The translations under genes and the position numbers were made by a program. Positions 1 to 8,366 of a stretch of 64,000 nucleotides of DNA are shown in pieces; within the stretch, counting starts at the first letter, position 1; the number at the start of each line of letters is the position of its first letter. The DNA lies in NCBI GenBank assembly GCA_963665155.2, contig CAXXFI010000002.1:1550001-1614000 (forward strand). The letters run 5' to 3'. This stretch comes from UBA1141 sp963665155 (GTDB lineage: Bacteria; Chloroflexota; Dehalococcoidia; Lucifugimonadales; UBA3495). The notes beneath the pieces were generated by a model, which was not told the origin of the DNA, did not search any database, and worked only from the letters and a program-made list of their open reading frames with translations.

Positions 1-104
1 CGCCAGCCCCGTTCTTGGGCCAGCACAACCCGGATGTGTACTGCGACACGCTGGGATACACAAAAGAGCAACTCGTAAAGCTTTATCAAACGGGGATTAT
101 CTAG
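1..104 (+). CDS. CaiB/BaiF CoA-transferase, C-terminal end (partial)
   Basis: The frame beginning at base 3 encodes 33 residues ending in TAG at 102-104. They contain the C-terminal CaiB signature in which a Pro-Phe-Leu-Gly-Gln-His-Asn run is followed by a short helix and a final Ile-Ile. The downstream CaiB genes end the same way (for example LLGEHNREIYESLGF in the gene starting at 3563). The gene enters from the left and stops 8 bp before the next CaiB gene, so the two are probably cotranscribed. The substrate cannot be inferred. Confidence 0.75.
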   Translation, partial: PAPFLGQHNPDVYCDTLGYTKEQLVKLYQTGII

Positions 105-112
105 GCAGGACG

Positions 113-1369
113 ATGTCAGACCTCTCATCTCAAAATCAGGGCGACGCACCCGGTTCCATGCCCGGCCCACTTCAGGGATTGCGGGTGCTGGACTTTGGTT
201 GGGTGCTGGCCGGGGCCATACCCGGCATGGTGTTGGCGGACATGGGCGCCCAAGTTATAAAAGTTGAGACCCGGCAACGGTTGGACTACATGAGACAGGG
301 CAGACCATTGATCGGCGAGGAGCGAGACCCGGAGCTAAACCCCATGTTCCACAACGTCAACCGCAGCAAACTCAGCATCACCTTAAACACGACCCACCCT
401 GAAGCTATCGATTTGGCGCGCCAGCTAGCCGGACGCTGCGATGTGGTGATCGAAAACTTCTCCCCTGGCGTCATGGACCGCTTGGGACTGGGTTACGAAG
501 ACCTGAAGAAGCACAAACCGGACATCATCATGGCGTCTATCTCATCCAACGGTCAGACCGGCCCGCTGCGAGACCTACGAGCGTATGCCCCGTCCATCGG
601 AGCATTGGCCGGCCTGGATAGCACGCTGGGCTACCAAGGCGAGCGGCCTTTGGGGCTAAAGCACGCCTACGCCGACATTACCGGGGCATTACACGCCGTC
701 TTCGCCATCACCGCCGCCCTACTGAACCGCACGCGAACAGGGCAGGGCCGGTACATCGACCTCTCCATGTTGCGGGCTACGGTGGCAACCATGGGGATCG
801 GCCTTAGCGAATATGCTCTGACCGGGCGTGTCATGGAACCAAAGGGCAATTACGACCCGGTTATGGCGCCCTACAACAACTACCCGTGCCTGGGAGAAGA
901 CAAATGGGTCTCCGTTGCGGTGCGCACTGAAGAAGAATGGCTCGGCCTGGTACAAGCCATGGGGAATCCGGGGTGGGCGCAAGGCGAAAACTTCGTCAGC
1001 AAGTTTCAAAGGCTGAAACACCGGAAGGAACTGGATGCGCACCTCGCAGCTTGGACATCCACCCGGACAGCAGAAGACGTCACCAAGACTCTACAAGCAA
1101 ACGGCGTGGCGGCTGCGCCGGTGATGGACGCCGAAGAGCGGCTGGCCGACCCTCATTTCCAAGAACGCGGTCTATACCGAGAAATAGAGCACCCCTCTTT
1201 GGGTCAAGAGCCGGTTTTCAACCTAATGTGGAAGCTGAGCCGTACGCCGTCGAGCATACGCCGCCATGCTCCGTTGATGGGAGAGCACAACCAGCAAGTG
1301 TTCGGCGATATACTAGGAATGCCCTCCGAAGAAATTAATCGCCTAGAAGAAGCCAAGGTTCTCTGGTAA
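113..1369 (+). CDS. CaiB/BaiF family CoA-transferase
   Basis: A 418-residue class III CoA-transferase, which moves CoA between acyl groups through an aspartyl-CoA thioester. The N-terminal Rossmann-like part has VLDFGWVLAGAIPGMVLADMG followed by VIKVE. The family motif VIENFSPGVMDRLGLGYEDL is at about residues 112-131. The probable catalytic Asp is D188 in HAYADITGA. Length is normal for the family (about 400). The ATG is preceded by an AGGA-type site. It lies 8 bp after another CaiB gene and about 80 bp before a MaoC-type hydratase. This pairing is typical of carboxylic-acid catabolism through CoA thioesters. The acyl substrate is unknown. Confidence 0.9.
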   Translation: MSDLSSQNQGDAPGSMPGPLQGLRVLDFGWVLAGAIPGMVLADMGAQVIKVETRQRLDYMRQGRPLIGEERDPELNPMFHNVNRSKLSITLNTTHPEAIDLARQLAGRCDVVIENFSPGVMDRLGLGYEDLKKHKPDIIMASISSNGQTGPLRDLRAYAPSIGALAGLDSTLGYQGERPLGLKHAYADITGALHAVFAITAALLNRTRTGQGRYIDLSMLRATVATMGIGLSEYALTGRVMEPKGNYDPVMAPYNNYPCLGEDKWVSVAVRTEEEWLGLVQAMGNPGWAQGENFVSKFQRLKHRKELDAHLAAWTSTRTAEDVTKTLQANGVAAAPVMDAEERLADPHFQERGLYREIEHPSLGQEPVFNLMWKLSRTPSSIRRHAPLMGEHNQQVFGDILGMPSEEINRLEEAKVLW

Positions 1370-1394
1370 AAGAGATAAAGTTCTTTAGGAAGGG

Positions 1395-1432
1395 TCTGGG
1401 GAACCCATTCTTGCAAGAAAGGGTTCCCCAGA
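1395..1432. terminator. Long intergenic hairpin
   Basis: A perfect 12-bp inverted repeat (TCTGGGGAACCC at 1395-1406 and its complement at 1421-1432) encloses a second short dyad TTCTT-GC-AAGAA. It lies between the caiB stop and the MaoC-type gene. No T run follows on the plus strand, so it may be an RNA-processing or attenuating structure, or a dispersed palindrome, and not a strong intrinsic terminator. Confidence 0.5.
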
Positions 1433-1450
1433 AACTAACGAGGAAATCGA

Positions 1451-2626
1451 ATGTCGCAACAAGATGAACGCAACCGGGTAACCGAAACCCTCCCAGAAGT
1501 AGACGGGATCTCCGATGAAGCCATAGCCAAGGCCAAAGCCATGATCGGCATGCGGCTACGCACCGAGCAATACACCAGGGACGCCTCGCTGGGCGCACTA
1601 ATCAACTTCGTAAACGGCATTGGCGACGCCAACCCCCTCTTCAGGGACCAAGAGTATGCGGCCAACACCAAGTACGGCTCGGTCATCGGCCATCCCTGCG
1701 CTCCCTACATGCGCCACTGGTCCGGGCGAACTCGCTGGGGACTTCCCGGCGTTCACGGCTTCTTCGCCGGAAACGACTGGGAGTTCTTTCGGGTTCTCCG
1801 CCCCGGCGATGCGGTCAACTGCGTCGAGCGGGTGTTGGACGTCCAGGAAAAACAGAGCCAATATTCGGCCAAGCTGGTAATCCAATACGTGGAGACTACC
1901 TATACCAACCAACGGGACGAATTAACCGCCCGGGTGGTTGGCTGGTGCACACGCCACCAACGCAGGGCGGCGCGAGAGCAAGGCAAGTACGCCGATGTGC
2001 CAAAGCGTCACGAATACACGGCGCAAGAATTGGAAGCCATCGATCAACAAGTATTGAATGAAACGGCCAGGGGCGGCCAGACTCGCTATTGGGAAGAAAC
2101 TGAAATTGGACAGGAGCTTACACCCATCGTCCGGGGTCCCCTCTCGTTGCAGGATGTCAGCGCATTCCTGGTGGGCACGGGACGCTCCAGCGCCCACGGC
2201 GGCGGCGGGCTGGAATACACCGGCATCGGTCACATGCGGGACTCGGTGGCTGAAGCGGTGGGCGTACCCGGCGCCTACGACTACGGTCCTCAGAGGGTTT
2301 CCTGGATGGCTAGCATGATGACATCTTGGATGGGCGACGATGCCTTCTTAAAGCGGCTACGGGTGGAGTGCCGCCGCTTCAACGTCTACGGCGACACCCA
2401 ATGGTGCAAAGGGAAGGTGGTGCGCAAGTACGTCCACGACGGCCATCCCTTGGTGGACGTGGAAATCTGGGCGGAAAACCAGCGCGGCGAGATTACAGCA
2501 CCGGGATTTGCCACCGTCGCCCTCCCTTCCCGAGACCCAAAAATTCCCTGGTTCACCGACGGCAGTAGCCTAAAACTTAGGGACGTACCAAGGCACGAGG
2601 ATACGCCGCCAATTTTGCCGGTGTGA
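1451..2626 (+). CDS. MaoC-like double hot-dog acyl dehydratase
   Basis: A 391-residue protein with two hot-dog-fold halves. The N-terminal half (about 40-170) resembles the FAS1-type/MaoC_dehydratase_N domain. It contains the stretch about incoming CoA substrate with NPLFRD and a later VLRPGDAVNCVERVLDV segment. The C-terminal half (about 205-380) starts RYWEETEIGQELTPIVRGPL, which is the usual entry of a MaoC hydratase domain, and ends in a TAPGFATVALPSR strand. Such proteins hydrate enoyl-CoA or act on 2-methylfumaryl/mesaconyl-CoA-like esters. The ATG follows GAGGAAATCGA. It sits directly downstream of a CaiB gene, which suggests one CoA-thioester pathway. The exact substrate is not visible. 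Confidence 0.8.
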   Translation: MSQQDERNRVTETLPEVDGISDEAIAKAKAMIGMRLRTEQYTRDASLGALINFVNGIGDANPLFRDQEYAANTKYGSVIGHPCAPYMRHWSGRTRWGLPGVHGFFAGNDWEFFRVLRPGDAVNCVERVLDVQEKQSQYSAKLVIQYVETTYTNQRDELTARVVGWCTRHQRRAAREQGKYADVPKRHEYTAQELEAIDQQVLNETARGGQTRYWEETEIGQELTPIVRGPLSLQDVSAFLVGTGRSSAHGGGGLEYTGIGHMRDSVAEAVGVPGAYDYGPQRVSWMASMMTSWMGDDAFLKRLRVECRRFNVYGDTQWCKGKVVRKYVHDGHPLVDVEIWAENQRGEITAPGFATVALPSRDPKIPWFTDGSSLKLRDVPRHEDTPPILPV

Positions 2627-2666
2627 AGAAGCTAGTCTCGATTGAAGCTAGTCTAGATTTAGGAAG

Positions 2667-3179
2667 GTGTGGCCTTTGGAACTGTTCCCATGCCCTTATC
2701 TTGACGGCGATGTGGAATGCATCAAGGACAGAGAAGCCCACATCGCTGAACGCCATCCCGATCTTCATCCGGGAGGCTGGGAGCGAATCTCAGCTACGTT
2801 GGAAGACCCAGACCAAGTGCGTCGCAGCGTTCGATTCCTTAACGCTCGAATATTTTCACGATGGTATGATGTATTGGGCAAGCATGTGGTTGTGGTGGTA
2901 CTCGACGAACCGTCAGGTCGACACTGGATTATCACCGCATATATTGCAAGGAAGTATCTAAACCTACGTTACGACCGCGAGGCCGACATCCTGCACATAG
3001 ATAGCTGTCCTCCTTACGCGGGCCAGGAGTCTGAAGAACTGAGAGACGAGGTCATCGCCAGACTTAACCCAGACACCGGTGAGGTGGAAAATATTGAGGT
3101 GCTATTTTTCTCCACCCGCCTGTTCCGAAGTGAAACGGTCGAGTTACCCATTACGGCTACCATGCGTCTAACCGAGTAA
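2667..3179 (+). CDS. PBECR-like plus DUF2283 two-domain protein
   Basis: About 170 residues with no ATG near the 5' end. The upstream in-frame stop is at 2649-2651, so the start is GTG 2667 or TTG 2676; the AGGAAGG at 2661-2667 fits the TTG better. Residues about 10-95 (HIAERHP near the front, then a VVVVVLDEPSG...WIITAYIARK strand-helix) resemble the nuclease-like PBECR/DUF4258 fold. Residues about 98-165 match DUF2283, with LRYDREADILHID and a GEVENIEVLFFS strand. DUF2283 proteins are often found beside DUF4258 partners. Here the two appear fused. A toxin-like role is inference only. It is followed by unrelated genes. Confidence 0.6.
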   Translation: MWPLELFPCPYLDGDVECIKDREAHIAERHPDLHPGGWERISATLEDPDQVRRSVRFLNARIFSRWYDVLGKHVVVVVLDEPSGRHWIITAYIARKYLNLRYDREADILHIDSCPPYAGQESEELRDEVIARLNPDTGEVENIEVLFFSTRLFRSETVELPITATMRLTE

Positions 3180-3300
3180 CCAATAAGAGGTACGTCCCCA
3201 CACCACTGCGCTACCGGTTCTTCAATCCACCTCGTGATCAAATTTCATGATGATTTCTTGATACGGAGTTATTCAATTAGGCCACGGTAGGAGAATAGCC

Positions 3301-3510
3301 ATGGCTGCCAGCACAAATTTTAAGTGCGCCAAATGCGCCAATACCGAGTACGAGGCCAGTGAGCTCCGGGCCGCCGGTGGCTTTCTCTCTAAGCTGTTTG
3401 ACATCCAGAGCCGAAAATTCACCACCGTCACTTGCACCCGCTGCAAATACACCGAGATGTACAAAGCCGACAGCAGCGCCCTTGGCAACATTTTCGACCT
3501 TTTCACCTAA
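3301..3510 (+). CDS. Small zinc-ribbon protein (COG3478-like)
   Basis: A 69-residue protein with two CxxC knuckles, FKCAKCANTEYE near the start and VTCTRCKYTEMY near residue 46. Between them is a short basic segment that includes GGFLSKLFDIQSRKF. This is the arrangement of the small predicted nucleic-acid-binding Zn-ribbon family COG3478. The ATG is preceded by GGTAGGAGAATAGCC. It stands alone about 50 bp before a CaiB gene. Its biological role is unknown. Confidence 0.75.
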   Translation: MAASTNFKCAKCANTEYEASELRAAGGFLSKLFDIQSRKFTTVTCTRCKYTEMYKADSSALGNIFDLFT

Positions 3511-3562
3511 GATTTCTCGCTTAAGATTTCTACTTAAGATTGAGAGGTCTTAAAGAGCGGCA

Positions 3563-4781
3563 ATGACTCGATTGAATGCCTCCGATGATATTCCCGGCCA
3601 TCCATCAATCCCCTTAAATGGTGTGCGCATCCTAGAAGCGGCCTCAATGATCGCTGGGCCCTTCTGCGGCAAGTTGCTGGCCGCATTGGGAGCCGAAGTA
3701 GTCAAGGTGGAGCCACCGCTGGTGGGCGACCCATCTCGCAGACGCGGGCCTTTCCCCGGGGATATTCCACATCCAGAACGAAGCGGTGCCTTTCTTTACC
3801 TGAACACCAGCAAGAAGAGCATTACTCTAAACCTGGAAGACACTCAAGGCAGTCTGTTATTTCGACAGTTGGCTGGCCAATCCGACGTTTTGATCCATGA
3901 CTTTCAGCCAAATCGAGCCGCAACCCTCGGTTTAAGCCCGGAGGAATTAGCCCAGGCCAACCCCAACTTGGTGAACGCCGCTATAACACCCTTCGGCAAC
4001 TCCGGGCCCTACGCCGACTACGCAGCTAGACACATCAACGTTTTTCATGCCGGAGGGGAAGGCTGGCTGCTGCCCAACGGCCTGGCCCTAGACACCTTTC
4101 CCGACCGTCCACCATTGATGGCTGGCAGCGACATGGGTGACTACCAAGCCGGGTTAACCGCTGCCTTGGGAGTCCTCGCTGCGGTATTCGCCAAACGTTC
4201 GGGGACTCCCGGTCAAACGGTTGACGCCTCGATGCAAGAGGCCCAGCTATCCGTCGGCTACATGCCCATGCAGCGCTTGGAGGCCGAGGGCTTGGTGGAA
4301 GACCGATTCTCTCGTTTTTTCCGCGTCGGCGGCGTGATGCCCGCCCAAGACGGCTTCGTGGAACTACTGACTCTGGAGTCCAGCCAGTGGGAGTCGCTGG
4401 CCAATATGTTGGGCAACCCGGAATGGGCTGCGCCGGAGAAATTCCAAGAGCCCGCCAAGTACGGTCCGGAGATAAACGCGGGAATCCGCAAATGGACTGA
4501 GAGCCATACCAAGGAGTGGCTGTACCAGCCCCATCGCTCCCTACTACACTCCCCGCGAAGTGTTCAACAATCCGCAACAACGAGAGCGAGGTTTTTTTAC
4601 CGCCGTTGACCACCCGGAGGCTGGCTCTCTGGAATACGCAGGCCTTCCCTTTCGGATCGACGAAACTCCGGCGCCATTGAAACGAGCGCCGTTGCTTGGC
4701 GAACACAACCGCGAGATTTATGAGTCTTTGGGATTCGCTAGATTAGGCCTGACGGAACTGGCCCGGGCAGGTGTAATTTGA
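3563..4781 (+). pseudogene. CaiB/BaiF CoA-transferase, single frameshift
   Basis: The first 320 or so residues are a normal class III CoA-transferase: VRILEAASMIAGPFCGKLL, VVKVEPP, a LIHDFQPNRAATLGL motif, and an Asp near residue 190 in the SDMGDYQAG stretch. At about 4525-4545 the frame changes. The other frame continues with YYTPREVFNNPQQRERGFF and the usual FRIDETPAPLKRAPLLGEHN tail to TGA 4779-4781. Rejoined length is about 405 residues, normal for the family. One indel in a C-rich stretch accounts for it. Either the gene is freshly broken or the base call is wrong. The next CaiB gene starts at TTG 4778, overlapping this stop. Confidence 0.8.
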
Positions 4782-6065
4782 CGTTTAATATTGAATCTAA
4801 GCCGGGGCCTCTATCCGGCGTACGGGTGACCGACTTTTCCGTCCACGCCGCCGGTCCTTTCGCTGGCATGTTGCTGGCTTCGCTGGGCGCAGAGGTCATC
4901 AAAGTGGAGAGCGCAGCCCGGTTAGACATTACCCGCCGGACGCACACGATGTATGGCAAGCCGCCCTCCAGCTTCGAGCAGGTCAACGCCAACAAGCGCT
5001 CGGTATGTCTGAACTTGAAAGAACCGAGGGCAGTCGAGTTGGCGCTGGGTTTGGCTAGGGTTAGCGATCTGGTCTTGGAAAACTTCCGGCCCGGCGTAAT
5101 GGAGCTTCTGGGATTGGGATTCGACGCTCTGCGCCAAGTCAAGCGGGACATTATCTTGACTTCACTTTCATCCAACGGCCAGACAGGGCCGGAACGGGGT
5201 TACGCAGGCTACGCCCCCATGTTTGCCGCCATTGGGGGGTTGGGACACCTTACAGGATACCCCGACGGACCCCCAGTGGAATTACGTCACGCCATGGACC
5301 ACACCGGAGGTATGTTAGCTGCTTTTGGCGCAGTCGCTGCGCTTTTAGGGAGGTATACTCAGCCATTCGATGATACGAAATCCCCCCAACCCCCCTTTAT
5401 GAAAGGGGGGTTAACAGGTGGCGCTCTCGCACAGCATGTGGACGTCTCTGTTAGGGACTTGGCCACAGCGTTCATAGGTCCGGCGTTGATGGATTACTCC
5501 ATGAACGGGCGAGAGGCCCAACGGCAGGGCAACCGGGATGAGGCATTTATTCCCCAAGGGGTCTTACCGGTGCAAGGGCGAAGACGCTTGGGTCAGCATC
5601 TCCGTCGGCTCTGAAGCAGAGTGGCAAGGATTTCGCAACGCCATGAATGAGATTGCCGGTGACCAGAGATGGACGGGCCTTCCAAAGTTTGGCGACGCAT
5701 ATCAACGTTGGCTAAATCAGGACGAGCTGGACACCTTGCTAGATGAATGCACTCGGAATTTCACACCATGGGAGGTGACCCTGGCCCTTCAATGCCAAAA
5801 GGTACCCGCATTCCCTTCCCTCTCCGCTGCTCAACTCGCCAAGGACCCGCATTTGGCCGACCGGAAGGCCTTCCCCACCGTGACCCATCCTGAGAAAGGT
5901 TCCCAGCGGGCCGTGGCGCCACCGTGGCGCTTTTCCAACTCGACGGCCAAGATTGACCGGTGGACGCCGGACCTGGGAGAGCACAGCCTGGAAGTCTTCC
6001 ACGGATTGTTGGGCCTATCGCCACAAGAGGTGCTAACCCTGCAAGATGCCAAGGTTATCTGGTAG
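4778..6065 (+). pseudogene. CaiB/BaiF CoA-transferase with repeat insert and frameshift
   Basis: The N-terminal part is intact: VRVTDFSVHAAGPFAGMLL, VIKVES, VLENFRPGVMELLGLGFDAL, and a probable catalytic D174 in HAMDHTGG. A dispersed palindrome (5377-5412) is embedded in frame in the loop before QHVDVS and adds roughly 24 residues. Near 5563 the frame changes: one extra T in GTCTTACCGG would explain it, since the other frame continues with YRCKGEDAWVSISVGSEAEW and a normal CaiB C-terminus to TAG 6063-6065. Rejoined length is about 428. It overlaps the previous CaiB stop by four bases, so the two were translationally coupled. A real mutation or a sequencing error are both possible. Confidence 0.8.
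5377..5412. repeat. GC-rich dispersed palindrome, copy inside caiB
   Basis: An 11-bp perfect stem (AACCCCCCTTT, loop ATG, AAAGGGGGGTT) is preceded by a second C run. A close relative stands at 32478-32514, sharing CCCCCTTTATGAAAGGGGG. Here it is read in frame as part of a CaiB protein (peptide SPQPPFMKGG). Confidence 0.75.
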
Positions 6066-6219
6066 AAACCTGTTCGGACGCTGCACTCGAGGCGAAATCC
6101 AGGTCGTAATTGATGTAATATAAGCGTTGGCAGCCCGTTTTCTCTCAGGCATTAAACACGGTAATAAACGCAGCACTAACCACGGCATCGAATTCTAAAA
6201 TAATATACGGAGGTAAGTT

Positions 6220-6879
6220 GTGGCCAACAAGAAAGGAACCGCATTGCTAATGGTCTGGGCCGATATTCCGGCCGACAAAGAGGCCGAATTCAATAAATGG
6301 TACAACGAAGAGCATCTGGCGGAGCTTTTGTCCATCCCCGGAGTACTCAACGCCGCCAGGTACGAAGCAGTCAAAAGCGGCCCCAAGCACTTGGCATGCT
6401 ATGAGTTGGAGAATGCCGGAGTAGTTGAGACCCCCGACTTCAAAAACCGGCCACGCACGGAATGGGGCAATCGCGTTAGCCCGAGCCTGATTGGAGACCC
6501 GGTGATCAGCAACGTTTACGAAATGATCCGTCCTGCATCATTGTCTCCGGAGGCCGCCAATAGCGACATGGCGCCAGCGCTGCAAATCGGTCGAATGGCC
6601 GTGCCCGCAGACCAGGAAGAGGAGTGGAACCACTGGTACAACACCGTTTACACCGCCAACTATGAGAAAGTCCCAGGATGCATCCGGGCCAGGCGCTTCA
6701 AGGCGGTGCGAGGCGAACCCAAATATTCAGTGGTCTACGAATTCGAGAACGATAAGGTCTCGGAAACCGCCGAGTGGATGAAGCAACGGGACATCAATCC
6801 CGACAATGACAAGATGCGAAATATGATGACCCACGCCACGGGCTCTCCCGGAGTCTGGGTGAAGACCTTCCAGCTTTAG
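6220..6879 (+). CDS. EthD-like dimeric alpha/beta-barrel protein (two repeats)
   Basis: 219 residues with GTG start 6220, preceded by GGAGGT with 5-nt spacing. It has two internally similar ferredoxin-like halves. The first carries EFNKWYNEEHLAELLSIPGV and then ARYEAVKSGPKHLACYELEN. The second carries EEWNHWYNTVYTANYEKVPG and then ARRFKAVRGEPKYSVVYEFE. The W-Y-N...H-L signature is typical of EthD/stress-responsive barrel proteins, which include small monooxygenases and lyases. A paralogue with a nonsense codon lies at 44910. It follows the CaiB cluster, 154 bp downstream, which suggests an accessory catabolic role. The catalytic function is not known. Confidence 0.75.
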   Translation: MANKKGTALLMVWADIPADKEAEFNKWYNEEHLAELLSIPGVLNAARYEAVKSGPKHLACYELENAGVVETPDFKNRPRTEWGNRVSPSLIGDPVISNVYEMIRPASLSPEAANSDMAPALQIGRMAVPADQEEEWNHWYNTVYTANYEKVPGCIRARRFKAVRGEPKYSVVYEFENDKVSETAEWMKQRDINPDNDKMRNMMTHATGSPGVWVKTFQL

Positions 6880-7241
6880 GCCTGGTGGGCTTTCTCGATC
6901 GGCTGCTTGACGAGCGCACCGGTTTCCGCTGGCATCGGGTCATTCTGAGCTTGAATAAGGTTCCGGTGAGCCTCGGAAACCTTTCGAGAGAGTCTCAAAT
7001 CTAAATTGAGAGGTGGGCCACTTGATATCTGATTCACGTGTCCTACCACTCAATTGCCTCCACGTCCCAACCTTTCTTTCCCGCCACGGGACAATCGGTG
7101 ATACCACTCGGTGATACCACGAAGAAACCGTAGAAGTACCAGAGGAACCAACGTCTGACCGAACCGCCAAACAAGAACATCTCCGACGCCACGACCGAAG
7201 GCTCTCCATCGAAGCACGCAAGACACGGGCGGGACGCTGAC
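6880..7241. other. Intergenic, nothing recognised
   Basis: About 360 bp between the EthD-like gene and the cation exporter. I see no convincing reading frame, RNA fold or repeat. It presumably holds the promoter of the exporter. Confidence 0.5.
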
Positions 7242-8195
7242 ATGGCGACCCATGAGCAAACCATAGCCGGTGGCCACAGCCATGCTCACAGGGACGGCAG
7301 TCGCCGCAGCCTCACTGTGGCCCTGGTCTTAACTCTCAGCTTCCTTTTGGTTGAGCTAATTGGGGGCTTGGTCGCTAATTCCTTGGCCCTCTTGGCCGAC
7401 GCAGGCCATATGCTCACCGACGCCGCAGCCCTGGCATTGGCGTTGCTGGCCATGTGGATTGCCGGTCGCCCCGCCTCCATTCAACGAACTTTCGGCTTCC
7501 AACGAACCGAAATTCTGGCGGCCCTCTTGAACGCCCTAAGTCTGTGGCTGATCGCCGCATGGGTCTTCTTTGAGGCCTCTCGCCGCTTCGGCGACATTCC
7601 CGAAGTGCAGGGCATTGTGACTTTAGCCGTCGGTGGAGGCGGTCTTCTGGTCAACCTCACCGTCGCTTGGGTACTCCACCGCTCTGCGGAGGAGAGCCTT
7701 AACGTTGAGGGCGCATTCGTCCATGTTCTCGGCGACCTAATGGGCTCGGCGGCCGTGGTCGTATCCGGGCTGCTAATAGTCTCCTTGGGGTGGGACATCG
7801 CCGACCCCATTTTGGGCATTATCATCGGCGTATTGATTCTGGCCACTTCCGGCAGGCTTCTGTGGAAAGTAATCCACGTGCTAATGGAAGGCACCCCGAC
7901 CAATCTGGACTTGCATAGGTTATGTCAACGCATGGAGCAGTTGGAAGGGGTGACCGGTGTCCACGACATCCACGCTTGGTCCATCACAACGGGATACGAG
8001 GCTCTCAGCGCCCACGTTACCGCCGAGGCGTCCGCATTGGTCGACCCCGGGCCTGTGCTAAGGCAGCTGAGACACATCGCCTCCACCGAGTTCGGTATCG
8101 GCCACGTCACCATCCAGTTGGAGGACTCGCTTACCGGCTGCCTGGAAAACCACCATATTGAGCATCCTAAGGGGAGTTCGCCAACCGCTCCCTGA
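7242..8195 (+). CDS. Cation diffusion facilitator (CzcD/ZnT type)
   Basis: A 317-residue CDF transporter that exports Zn2+ or similar divalent cations in exchange for protons across the inner membrane. The His-rich N-terminus (GGHSHAHRDG) precedes six membrane segments. The metal-site motifs are LLADAGHMLTDAAAL in the second helix (HxxxD) and VHVLGDLMGSAAVV in the fifth (HxxxD). The cytoplasmic C-terminal domain contains VHDIHAWSITTGYEALSAHV. Length and topology are typical. It appears monocistronic. Confidence 0.92.
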   Translation: MATHEQTIAGGHSHAHRDGSRRSLTVALVLTLSFLLVELIGGLVANSLALLADAGHMLTDAAALALALLAMWIAGRPASIQRTFGFQRTEILAALLNALSLWLIAAWVFFEASRRFGDIPEVQGIVTLAVGGGGLLVNLTVAWVLHRSAEESLNVEGAFVHVLGDLMGSAAVVVSGLLIVSLGWDIADPILGIIIGVLILATSGRLLWKVIHVLMEGTPTNLDLHRLCQRMEQLEGVTGVHDIHAWSITTGYEALSAHVTAEASALVDPGPVLRQLRHIASTEFGIGHVTIQLEDSLTGCLENHHIEHPKGSSPTAP

Positions 8196-8366
8196 AGCAC
8201 GAAGGAGCAAGGGAGTCACTCTCGACTTCCTCTACTACTCCCCCATCCCCAGACTACCCTTACCGCAAGCTGGCTAATCCGATCATCGCCGTCAGTCGTA
8301 CTATTCACCACACGCAACACGCAATATTTAGATCCGGCCGAATTTCGATGTCCCGGGTCTGATCAC

